Below the pieces are notes generated by a model. The model saw nothing but the letters and a program-made list of their open reading frames with translations, was not told the origin of the DNA and did no database searches. Positions 18,798 to 27,996 of a stretch of DNA of 64,000 bases are shown here, piece by piece (the stretch's first letter is position 1; each line of letters begins with the position of its first letter). The stretch is from Bacteroidota bacterium. GTDB lineage: Bacteria; Bacteroidota; Bacteroidia; NS11-12g; UBA9320. Position numbers and translations under genes: made by a program. Where the stretch lies: positions 182,688-246,687 of the forward strand of contig WGNA01000011.1 in NCBI GenBank assembly GCA_016124755.1, in the 5' to 3' direction.

Positions 18798-21256
18798 AAT
18801 TAATTAAAAAAGTCGTTCGAGCATTTATCCGCCATAGCTTAAACGTTGGTAAACTGCTACAGTTACCGTTACCGTTACTGTTTCCGTTACTGTTTCCCAA
18901 CACCTCCTTCTCCCAGCAAGCCATACTCCCGCTCGACGAGCCCTTACCCGTTCCGGTACAGCAAATGACTTCCGACACGTCCGGGAATATTTATGTTTTA
19001 TCGGCGAATCGGGGAATTGGATTTCGGGTTGGTGAATTAAAGGTGAAAATGTGGAACGGATTGTTTTGGGTTACACTTCCATCGATTCCGGTTTCCGAAT
19101 TTATCTGGGATTTTGAGCATGAACTTATCATGTCATCTTACCAAAACCAGGTGATAATTGCGGGATCCTTTAAAACTAATAATGGAGCAGCCGGAGCTAC
19201 AATCTGGAACGGACAAAGTTGGGAAGCGATTGGCGGCGGGTTAAATACCGATTGGATAATTCACGATGAAATGTCGGTTAATCATTTGGTATCGGATAAT
19301 AAATATCTGATAGCTGCCGGTGATTTCGATTTAGCCGACAATAAAAAAGTGCGGAATCTTGCCTGGTATGATGGTGTGAACTGGAATGGAGTTTTGGCTG
19401 ATAATCCGGATTTTCAATTTGTTTCCAAAGCCGGAGATTCCGTTTTTGTAAAAGGTAATTTTAATTCGGTTAATGGAATTTTAACAAACGGATTTGTTGT
19501 ATTCTGCAAAGGAAAATGGTTTGCATCGAATTACGGGTTAACTAAAAAGACACTGGATTTGTTGAGTCTGAATGGAAATCTGATTGCCGCGACGGATGAT
19601 GGTTTTTATAGAAGAATGAATGGGAACTGGCAATTAATCGGATCGCCGGGATTTGCCATAAAACGAATCATATCCCATGTACAAATTGGAAATGACCTTT
19701 TTGTAAGTGGTGAATTCACTGATCCGAAAGGGGAAGCTGCCACATTAATCCGGTTGTCGGATTCCGAGACTCAGGTGGTTTTGCATAATGATTACTTTAA
19801 TTATTTAACGGACGGGAATTTATTTTTAGCTAAAGGAAAAGACAATGTGCTTTTTGCCGGAGGTGATTGTGATTTTAGTTCTAATTCTAATGGAAATTCT
19901 GCCACTAAAAACATCCTTATGACCAAGCCGGGTTTTAGTGCCGTAACCGGTTTTGTGTACAAAGATGATGACGGAAACTGCCAAAGAGATCAAACTGAAA
20001 CCGGACTCAATAATGTGATTCTTTCTGTAAATAACGGATCTTATTATACCAGTACAGATGCAGAAGGAAAGTATATGCTGTTCGTTCCGAATAATGTTAA
20101 AAATCAAATTGATTTTATTTCAATTGATGGGTTTACGCATGAATGTACTTCTGCTACCCGCATTGTACAAACCGGATCAACCGACTCACTATGGTATATT
20201 GATTATGCATTAAAGCCCAGACCGGAAGCAGCGGGGATTGAAACGGATTTTACCTCTGCAAGCGGATTTATTGTAAAGCACGGACTAACTGGGACTTATT
20301 TTATTCATGTAAAAAGTGCGAATAAATTCCGTTATCCTTTAAATCTTATCTTAACAAGGGACGAACGATTAACTGAATTTACCTCATCCCTCAATTTATC
20401 GAAATCAACAGATAAAATACTCAATTGGAAGGTGGACCACGACATGGAAATCCGAATTGATTTTCCATTAAATCCTTTGACCATAAAAATGGGAGACACG
20501 TTGAAATTCAGGTTATCGGCCACAGACGCTATGGACTGGACACGATCAGAAAATCTGAATCAGGAGGTAGTCTCTGCTTTTGATCCCAACGACAAGCAAT
20601 GTGATAAAAAGGAATTATTAACCGGAGAAAAAATATTAGAGTATAATATCCGGTTTCAGAATCTCGGAACTGCGCCCGCTACGGATGTTCATATTGTTGA
20701 TACGATAGACGCATTATTGCCGATTGATTTTATTCAGATTTTGGGTAACAGTCATTTTGAAAAATATTCAACAGCCTATAAAGTTCGGGGACATGCAATA
20801 ATTTGGTCGTTTAAAGTTATTAATCTACCACCCCTGATGCTTACCGACGACGAAAAGAGCAGTGGATTTGTTAATTACAAAAGCGGTTTGTCGGATGATA
20901 TTAAAGTCGGTCAGGTAATTGAAAATACGGCCTACATTTATTTTGACTTTCAACCTGCTGTCGTTACAAATACCACATCGACCAAGGTGGTTGAATATAT
21001 TACACCGACTGTTCCGGATACACGGGTGGCAGTTGTTTATCCCAACCCGGCTGGAGAGTCGATAACCATTACAACAAATAATTCGCAGATCCGAAATATT
21101 GGCATTTACGCATCTGATGGCAAACTGGTTCGACAAATTTCAGATGTCAATAAAGATTTGGAATCTGTTTCGATTGATGATCTGTGTTTAGGAATTTATT
21201 GGATTAGAATAGAACATTCATTGGGGGTGGAAACGTTTTCTGTGATGCATAATTAA
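18794..21256 (+). CDS. T9SS type A sorting domain protein with DUF7619-like domain
   Basis: TTG start overlaps the upstream stop (TTGA); SAFDPNDKQCDKKELL...; C-term VVYPNPAGESITITTNNS...GIYWIRIEHSLG. Confidence 0.85.
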   Translation: MKLIKKVVRAFIRHSLNVGKLLQLPLPLLFPLLFPNTSFSQQAILPLDEPLPVPVQQMTSDTSGNIYVLSANRGIGFRVGELKVKMWNGLFWVTLPSIPVSEFIWDFEHELIMSSYQNQVIIAGSFKTNNGAAGATIWNGQSWEAIGGGLNTDWIIHDEMSVNHLVSDNKYLIAAGDFDLADNKKVRNLAWYDGVNWNGVLADNPDFQFVSKAGDSVFVKGNFNSVNGILTNGFVVFCKGKWFASNYGLTKKTLDLLSLNGNLIAATDDGFYRRMNGNWQLIGSPGFAIKRIISHVQIGNDLFVSGEFTDPKGEAATLIRLSDSETQVVLHNDYFNYLTDGNLFLAKGKDNVLFAGGDCDFSSNSNGNSATKNILMTKPGFSAVTGFVYKDDDGNCQRDQTETGLNNVILSVNNGSYYTSTDAEGKYMLFVPNNVKNQIDFISIDGFTHECTSATRIVQTGSTDSLWYIDYALKPRPEAAGIETDFTSASGFIVKHGLTGTYFIHVKSANKFRYPLNLILTRDERLTEFTSSLNLSKSTDKILNWKVDHDMEIRIDFPLNPLTIKMGDTLKFRLSATDAMDWTRSENLNQEVVSAFDPNDKQCDKKELLTGEKILEYNIRFQNLGTAPATDVHIVDTIDALLPIDFIQILGNSHFEKYSTAYKVRGHAIIWSFKVINLPPLMLTDDEKSSGFVNYKSGLSDDIKVGQVIENTAYIYFDFQPAVVTNTTSTKVVEYITPTVPDTRVAVVYPNPAGESITITTNNSQIRNIGIYASDGKLVRQISDVNKDLESVSIDDLCLGIYWIRIEHSLGVETFSVMHN
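18863..18898 (+). repeat. Hexanucleotide array TTACCG/TTACTG/TTTCCG inside the signal-peptide coding region
   Basis: TTACCG TTACCG TTACTG TTTCCG TTACTG TTTCCC, six in-frame units encoding LPLPLLFPLLFP. Confidence 0.9.
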
Positions 21257-21405
21257 TCAGGTCTTTGTGCCAGATTATCATGCGAATTTTGATTCAGGGT
21301 GATACTCACTGCATACAAAATTCAAAAAAGCAGAATGTGCTAAATTTTAATTTCCCCGGAAAGCCAAAGGCATTATTTGAAAAGAACACTATGTTAGAAT
21401 CGGAC

Positions 21406-22115
21406 GGGGCTATAGCCGCCCCTCCCCGGATGAAAGTTCGCATTCTTTAGAATGGTTTGCAAAATATCGGATGCATTTAAACACTTATTTTTCCTCGAAA
21501 TGATCGGAGATCTGATGGTACGAAGTTGGTTTCACGCAGAGACGCAGGAAATAGGGAATTATAAATTTGGTTGTTCCGGTTTTATTAAAACCTATTTTAA
21601 TGGGGAAGAAGGGAGAGTTAGCAGAGTTGCTCGTGAACGAGCTTTACATTTTGGGTGAATTAGTGGGCTTGAGAAAACATCCATATTGAATAGCCAAACC
21701 GGCTTTCTATTTTTGATTGGTATTGGATTCTTGTTGCTGCCGGGCTATAGCCGCCCCTCCCCGGATGAAAGTTCGCATTCTTTAGAATGGTTTGCAAATA
21801 TTCAGATTCATTTAAGCACTTATCTTTCCTCGTAATGATCGGATCAGATAGCTCGAAGTTGGTTTCACGCAGAGACGCAGGAAATAGGGAATTATAAATT
21901 TGGTTGTTCCGGTTTTATAAAAAACCCATTTTTTACGAGGGAGAATGGAGAGTTCGCAGAGTTGCTCGTGAACGAGCATTACAAACGGATGGAATTCTGC
22001 ATCATGAGAATGCATCTTCATTCAACAGCCAGACCCACTTTTAATTTTAATTGCTTTTGAAACCTTATTGCTGCCGGGCTATAGCCGCCCCTCCCCGGAT
22101 GAAAGTTCGCATTTT
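21406..22115. repeat. ~335-bp-period tandem repeat, array B (three cores)
   Basis: Core agccgcccctccccggatgaaagttcgcatt at 21415, 21750 and 22084 (spacing 335, 334); same family as 14040-14872. Confidence 0.95.
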
Positions 22116-22442
22116 TCTGCCAGACAATCGCCAAATGAGAACTTTTTAAGTGTTTAAATTCTGTATTTAAATTAGTGAATAGTATTGTTAGTGCGTACTA
22201 ATTTTTGGGGCCTTAAATTTCTTTAAGTATTTCATACTGGAAACCGATTTTTCTTGATAAAAAAGAGGAGGAAGCGAATACGTTGAATAGGTGAAAAGAT
22301 AAAAAACAGATCCGCAATGGAATCAATCGTTCATTCTGTTTTTAATGCAAACGGCGTATTAGATTTTAAGAAAAAATGTTTCTCCGCTTAATTACACCAA
22401 ATTGTGGATCACTTCAATTTTAGTATTATAAGAACACCATGC

Positions 22443-22482
22443 ATTGTACGAAGCGGATCCTAAATCAAGAAAAAAGTGAGAA
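22443..22482 (-). repeat. Short derivative of the intergenic element seen at 29914-30128
   Basis: Minus strand ttctcacttttttcttgat|ttaggatccgcttcgtacaat equals the two ends of the long copy joined together. Confidence 0.75.
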
Positions 22483-22736
22483 GAAAGGAGATTGCACATC
22501 AATCCCCAACCTACCTATAATCTTGAAGTATCTACAGGGAGATGAATCTAAGAAAAACAATGCAATCGCAAAAAGAAACTTCATCTGGTTATTCAAACCA
22601 GGCGCTTCGAAATACAATTGATGCTATCCACTCAATCCGATTAAATCAGTATTAAGTCTGATGGATTTCACGGTATTTCTTTTCTTTTCCATAAATGTTT
22701 CGGAAACTTTGCCGACCTCTTCAGCGAGATACCAAT

Positions 22737-23519
22737 ATGAACCTCAGGATGTCTGCAACGAAAAAAATTACGCTTCTCATTTCTGCTATAATTGTGATTA
22801 CTGCCTCGGTTTTAGCTTTCACCAATGCAGAACCTACTGTGAACGAAATCATTCAGAAGGCACAGGATAAAATGCAGGGTGCAACCACCAAAGGAACGCT
22901 CAAAATCACAACGATTCGTCCGAGTTACACGCGCACCATGGATCTTAAAATGTGGAGCAAAGGCTCGGCTTACGCATTAACACTCATCACTTCTCCGGTA
23001 AAAGACAAAGGAACCGTATTTCTGAAAAGGCAAAAAGAAGTGTGGACCTGGATTCCGACCATTGAACAACTTACCAAATTACCACCGAGCGCGATGGCCA
23101 GCAACTGGATGGGTACCGATCTTACCAACGACGATCTGGTAAAAGAATCATCCATGGTCGACGATTACACGCACACTTTACTCGGTAAAGACAGCATTGA
23201 CGGCCGGCAGTGTTATAAAATAAAATCCATCCCGAAAGAGAATGCTGCTGTTGTTTGGGGAAAGCTTATTTCGTGGATCGATGTAAAAGATTTCATTCAG
23301 ATGAAAACCGAATTTTACGACGAGGACGAGGAGTTGGTAAATACTTTTAAAGCATCGGTGATAAAAGTGATGGGAGGGAAAACACTCGCAAGCCGATTGG
23401 AAATTGTTCCGGCAGATAAAAAAGGGCATAAAACCCGACTCGATTATTTGTCTCTCTCCTTTAATGAACCGATCGAAGACAATTTCTTCACAACCCAGAA
23501 CATGAAAAAGGTTAACTGA
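22737..23519 (+). CDS. Outer membrane lipoprotein-sorting protein (LolA-like fold)
   Basis: ATTKGTLKITTIRPSYTRTMDLKMWSKGSAYALTLITSPVKDKGTVFLKRQKEVWTWIPTIEQLTKLP...; first gene of ABC operon. ORF track start 22695; ATG 22737 preferred. Confidence 0.8.
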   Translation: MNLRMSATKKITLLISAIIVITASVLAFTNAEPTVNEIIQKAQDKMQGATTKGTLKITTIRPSYTRTMDLKMWSKGSAYALTLITSPVKDKGTVFLKRQKEVWTWIPTIEQLTKLPPSAMASNWMGTDLTNDDLVKESSMVDDYTHTLLGKDSIDGRQCYKIKSIPKENAAVVWGKLISWIDVKDFIQMKTEFYDEDEELVNTFKASVIKVMGGKTLASRLEIVPADKKGHKTRLDYLSLSFNEPIEDNFFTTQNMKKVN

Positions 23520-23521
23520 GC

Positions 23522-24736
23522 ATGATACTCCGATTAGCCTGGCGAAATCTTTGGCGAAACCGCCGACGAACTTTCATCACAATTGCCATGATCGTGGGGG
23601 CCGTGGTTCTTTCGGTAACCATGCAAAGTGTGCAAAATGCCATGTACGACCGCAACATCGACAACATGGTTCGTTTCTCAAAAGGGTACATTCAGGTTGC
23701 CGCTGCCGGTCACAAAGAAGACAATACGCTCGAAACCAGTGTGGATCTTACACCAGAACTTCGGGAAAAGATTCTTTCTATAAAAGGTGTTCGGGGTATA
23801 CTGCCGAGAATTCAGAATTTCGGTTTGGCCGCTCTCGATACCATGAGTAAAGATGTGATGATTCTCGGTACGGTGCCGGAAGTTGAGGATGAACAAACTG
23901 GCCTGAAAAAACATGTAATTAAAGGTGAGTATTTTAAGGCCGAAGATCAATCCGTGATGGTTGCAAAAGGTTTGGCTAAAAGACTTCAACTCTCCGTTGG
24001 CGACACTATTGTGATCGTAAGCATGGGATATCACGGGAACTCGGCAAACGGAAAATTCCCGGTTAAAGCCATTCTCGAACTCGCGTCTCCCGAATTAAAC
24101 AAACGAGTGATGTACATGCCGGAAGCTCTGGCGCAGCGATTCTTTTCGCTTGGAACTCACGTTTCCGATATTTCCATTTTACTCGATGACAACAAAAAAA
24201 GTCTCGAAATTTCTAAAGAGATGCAATCAGTTCTGGGTGATAAATACGAGGCGAAACACTGGACCGAACTTCTTCCCGAACTCAAACAAATGGTGGAAGG
24301 CGATGCTGCCGGCGGTTATATCATGTACGGAATTTTGTATGTGATCATCGCCTTCGGAGTCTTCGGAACCGTATTGATGATGCTGTCGGAGCGAAGACGT
24401 GAATTCGGTGTTGTAACCGCAGTCGGAATGAAGCGCAGATTACTCGCCATAATTGTGGTGATCGAAAATTTCATCAGCGGTTTGATCGGTGCTGTTGCCG
24501 GAATGATACTCGCCCTTCCCGGTGTTTTATATCTGAAATACTTTCCGGTGAATCTGGCCGGACAGATGAAAGAAGCGTACGAAAAAATCGGTTTTGAACC
24601 GTTGATTCTGGCGGATATTTATCCCTGGATTTTGCTCGAAAATGCAGGATTGGTTTTTCTGATCGCACTCGGATTGTCGATTTATCCGGTGGTGAAAATT
24701 TTGAAAATTAGGTCAATTGATTATTTGAGATCATGA
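23522..24736 (+). CDS. FtsX-like ABC transporter permease
   Basis: LAWRNLWRNRRRTFITIAMIVGAVVLS ... C-terminal 3-TM FtsX domain. Confidence 0.9.
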   Translation: MILRLAWRNLWRNRRRTFITIAMIVGAVVLSVTMQSVQNAMYDRNIDNMVRFSKGYIQVAAAGHKEDNTLETSVDLTPELREKILSIKGVRGILPRIQNFGLAALDTMSKDVMILGTVPEVEDEQTGLKKHVIKGEYFKAEDQSVMVAKGLAKRLQLSVGDTIVIVSMGYHGNSANGKFPVKAILELASPELNKRVMYMPEALAQRFFSLGTHVSDISILLDDNKKSLEISKEMQSVLGDKYEAKHWTELLPELKQMVEGDAAGGYIMYGILYVIIAFGVFGTVLMMLSERRREFGVVTAVGMKRRLLAIIVVIENFISGLIGAVAGMILALPGVLYLKYFPVNLAGQMKEAYEKIGFEPLILADIYPWILLENAGLVFLIALGLSIYPVVKILKIRSIDYLRS

Positions 24737-25944
24737 TGCTCGTACAAATAGCCTGGAGAAATGTTTGGCGAAACCGCGGCAGAAGTCTCGTGGTGATGAT
24801 GGCCATGGTAGTGGGAATTTCCTCGGTGATTTTTTTAATGGCCTTTTCCTGGGGAATGTATGATTACCGAATTAAGGAAGCCATTGAAAAAGAAAGCAGC
24901 CACATTCAGATTCACAATCCGAAATACAAGGAATTTATGGAGGCGAAATTCACCATCGCCGACGCGAATCAACTGGATCAGAAACTCGGAAAAGATTCCC
25001 GTGTAAAAGCAGTATCGAACCGGTTTGTGGTAATGGGAATGGCATTGAGTTCCCGCTCGAATGTTCCGGCCAGAATAATTGGAGTAGATACGCTCGAAGA
25101 AAATAAAACCACGGATCTCTCGGGTAGTCTAACCGAAGGAGAATATTTTACCGGAACTAAAGGAATTCCGGTGCTGGTCGGTGAAAAACTCGCCAAGGAT
25201 TTAAAACTCGGACTCAAGAAAAAACCGGTACTCCAGTTTCAGGATGCAAACGGTGACATGACTGCTATTAAAGTTAAAATCGTCGGATTGTATAAAACGA
25301 ATAACAGCATGTTCGACGGGATGAATGTCTTTATTCCGAAGGAGGCACTGCAAAATGCTGCGAAGATTAAAGGAGTGAATGAAATTGCAATCTTGCTGAA
25401 CGACGCACGCGATGTTGACGATGTGAAAACCGAATTGCAATCCGGAACGAAAAGTATGGTCGAAACCTGGAAAGAATCCATTCCGGAACTCGCCATTGCG
25501 ATCGACACATTTGATAAAACCATGTTCATCATTGTATTGATTCTGTTTTTGGCCGTTGCCATCGGAATTATTAATACCATGCTAATGGCAGTTTTAGAGC
25601 GTGTTCGGGAAATCGGAATGCTGATGGCGGTGGGAATGAATAAAGACAAAGTGTTTTCGATGTTTATGCTCGAGACCATCTTTCTTTCGCTGGCCGGAGC
25701 ACCCATCGGAATTTTCCTCGGATGGGCTTTGGTCGCATGGGGAAATCATTCGGGAATTAATTTGTCGATGTACGGAGAAGGCTTGTCATCGATGGGTTTC
25801 AGCAACATGGTGTACCCGTCGCTTCCAGTTAAGGATTATTTTATTCTAACCGGCGAAATCATCGTGATTTCAATACTTGCGGCATTGGTTCCCGCTTATC
25901 GATCTTTAAGACTCAATCCGGCAACAGCCATACGAAAAATATAG
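24733..25944 (+). CDS. FtsX-like ABC transporter permease
   Basis: IAWRNVWRNRGRSLVVMMAMVVGISSVIF...; LMAVLERVREIGMLMAVGMNKDKVF. Confidence 0.9.
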   Translation: MMLVQIAWRNVWRNRGRSLVVMMAMVVGISSVIFLMAFSWGMYDYRIKEAIEKESSHIQIHNPKYKEFMEAKFTIADANQLDQKLGKDSRVKAVSNRFVVMGMALSSRSNVPARIIGVDTLEENKTTDLSGSLTEGEYFTGTKGIPVLVGEKLAKDLKLGLKKKPVLQFQDANGDMTAIKVKIVGLYKTNNSMFDGMNVFIPKEALQNAAKIKGVNEIAILLNDARDVDDVKTELQSGTKSMVETWKESIPELAIAIDTFDKTMFIIVLILFLAVAIGIINTMLMAVLERVREIGMLMAVGMNKDKVFSMFMLETIFLSLAGAPIGIFLGWALVAWGNHSGINLSMYGEGLSSMGFSNMVYPSLPVKDYFILTGEIIVISILAALVPAYRSLRLNPATAIRKI

Positions 25945-25956
25945 AAAAGCAAAGAA

Positions 25957-26643
25957 ATGAGTGTAATTAAAACCCATCAGCTTTCAAAAATTTACAACGG
26001 TTCGGCCGTTGCAGTTCACGCATTAAACAAAGTTGATCTGCATATTGAAGAAGGAGAATTCACGGCGATTGTTGGTCCGAGCGGCAGCGGAAAAACAACC
26101 CTACTGAACATAATCGGCGGGTTGGATAATGCCACCAGCGGCGATGTGGAAGTGGCCGGAAAAGACATTACGCGCATGTCGGAAAATGATCTCATTGATT
26201 TTCGTTTGCACAACATCGGCTTTGTTTTTCAGGCGTATAACCTGATCCCGGTTTTAACGGCGCAGGAAAATGTTGAGTTCATTATGCTCATGCAGAAGCG
26301 CGACAAAAAGGAACGGCACGAAAGAGCAATGTCTTTGCTGAAAGCCGTCGGGCTCGAATCTCAGGCAGATAAACGACCGTCTCAAATGAGTGGTGGTCAG
26401 CAGCAGAGAGTTGCGGTGGCTCGGGCCTTGGCATCCCGACCTAGGTTTGTTTTGGCAGATGAACCTACCGCCAATCTCGATTCGGTTTCTACCTCAAATC
26501 TTTTGGATATCATGGCGCGGTTAAATCAGGAAGAGGGGACAACTTTCGTGTTTTCGACCCACGACCAACGGGTAATTGATCGCGCGAGAAGGGTGATAAC
26601 GCTGGAAGACGGACACATTGTGAGTGATGAAACCAAAGCATAA
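25957..26643 (+). CDS. ABC transporter ATP-binding protein (LolD/MacB-type)
   Basis: Walker A GPSGSGKTT, signature MSGGQQQRVAVARAL, Walker B FVLADEPTANLD. Confidence 0.95.
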   Translation: MSVIKTHQLSKIYNGSAVAVHALNKVDLHIEEGEFTAIVGPSGSGKTTLLNIIGGLDNATSGDVEVAGKDITRMSENDLIDFRLHNIGFVFQAYNLIPVLTAQENVEFIMLMQKRDKKERHERAMSLLKAVGLESQADKRPSQMSGGQQQRVAVARALASRPRFVLADEPTANLDSVSTSNLLDIMARLNQEEGTTFVFSTHDQRVIDRARRVITLEDGHIVSDETKA

Positions 26644-27784
26644 AGTCGCTTTTCTATTCGTATTAATTTCCTGTTCTGCCACTGCCCAAACGAAGTGGAA
26701 AGAGAATTTTTCGTATCGTGGATATGTGAAGGATTTGCGGCTGATTTCAATCGATGCAAAAGGCCATACACTTCAACAGAATTTCATTCACAACCGGTTC
26801 AATTTCCGATATCAGTTAAAGTCTAATCTCAAGTTCGGACTGGAATTGCGGAATCGGTTTTTCTACGGTGAGTTTCTAAAATATGTTCCGAACTATGGCG
26901 ACCAGTTGGAATATGATCCGGGGGTAATCGACATGACGTGGTCGTGGATTAATAACCGGGAATTTGTGGCACACACAACTATTGATCGGATGTGGCTTAA
27001 CTGGAGTAACGATAAATGGGATATCCGGATCGGAAGGCAACGCATCAACTGGGGACAGAATATCGTGTGGAATCCGAACGATCTTTTTAATGTGCTCAAC
27101 TTTGCCAATTTCGATTACGAAGAACGACCGCCTGCGGATGCGCTGAAAATCGAACATTATCTAAAAAAAGGCGGAAGCTTAAATTTCGGATACAAGTTCG
27201 CGAAGAAGTGGGAGGAGACTGTTTTTGTAACCATGTACCGGTTTAATAAAAAGCTTTATGATGTGCAGATTCTGGCCGGGAAATATCACCGCGATGCGGC
27301 GGTAGGACTGGGCTGGGCAGGGAGCATAAAGAACGCAGGATTTAAAGGGGAAGCAACCTATTTTGAACCTATAATGGACAGTTCAGACCGGGCCTTTATT
27401 ACATCTGTTTCGGTGGATTTTCTAATGAAGAAAGGTCCTTACGTAGTTATTTCAACTTTGTATAATACACTCGGAACCAGCGATCTCAATAAACTTCTGC
27501 AACTCACTCCAACAGCCGGCGGAACGTTGGATGTGAAACATTTGATGCCGAATAAATACAGTCTCTTTGTTCAGGCCGGTGGTTCGGTAACGCCACTGTT
27601 GTCACTCAATTTGGCTGTAATCGGCGCCATAGATATTAAAGGCGTTTTCATGATGCCGACTATTGCCTATAATCTGAAAACCAATCTGGATCTCAATATA
27701 ATCGGACAAAGTTTTCTCGGCGATTCAGACAAATGGCGATTTCTGAGCAATGGAATATTTGTGCGGTTGAAGCAAAGCTTTTGA
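26627..27784 (+). CDS. Outer membrane beta-barrel/porin-like protein of the ABC operon
   Basis: Signal peptide; alternating aromatic strands (FRYQLKSNLKFGLELRNRFFYGEF; RQRINWGQNIVWNPNDLFN), C-terminal F. Confidence 0.7.
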   Translation: MKPKHKVAFLFVLISCSATAQTKWKENFSYRGYVKDLRLISIDAKGHTLQQNFIHNRFNFRYQLKSNLKFGLELRNRFFYGEFLKYVPNYGDQLEYDPGVIDMTWSWINNREFVAHTTIDRMWLNWSNDKWDIRIGRQRINWGQNIVWNPNDLFNVLNFANFDYEERPPADALKIEHYLKKGGSLNFGYKFAKKWEETVFVTMYRFNKKLYDVQILAGKYHRDAAVGLGWAGSIKNAGFKGEATYFEPIMDSSDRAFITSVSVDFLMKKGPYVVISTLYNTLGTSDLNKLLQLTPTAGGTLDVKHLMPNKYSLFVQAGGSVTPLLSLNLAVIGAIDIKGVFMMPTIAYNLKTNLDLNIIGQSFLGDSDKWRFLSNGIFVRLKQSF

Positions 27785-27870
27785 CAAAAATCGAAAAGCG
27801 AATAAGAGAAAATCGATCCGTCTTCCGTGAACTGCATCGAACATTTGTGATTCAGTAAAAAAACGGAATC

Positions 27871-27912
27871 CTGAATCCTGTCGGTAGCGTCCCCGCTACC
27901 GACAGGATTCAG
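27871..27912. repeat. Perfect 19-bp-stem inverted repeat, 4-nt loop
   Basis: CTGAATCCTGTCGGTAGCG-tccc-CGCTACCGACAGGATTCAG. Confidence 0.95.
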
Positions 27913-27957
27913 ATAATTAAAAAATTTAATTGAATGAAAATGAATTAATGGAATAGA

Positions 27958-27981
27958 GTCGGTAGCGGGGACGCTACCGAC
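27958..27981. repeat. Second inverted repeat of the same family, 10-bp stem
   Basis: GTCGGTAGCG-ggga-CGCTACCGAC. Confidence 0.95.
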
Positions 27982-27996
27982 AGACCTAAAGTTTTT

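Noticed and set aside
14040-22115. Possible CRISPR array
   Set aside because: Period is ~335 bp, whole units (not only short repeats) are conserved, and there are no unique ~30-bp spacers or cas genes.
25239-25706. 155-aa minus-strand ORF
   Set aside because: Antisense shadow of the FtsX-like permease gene.
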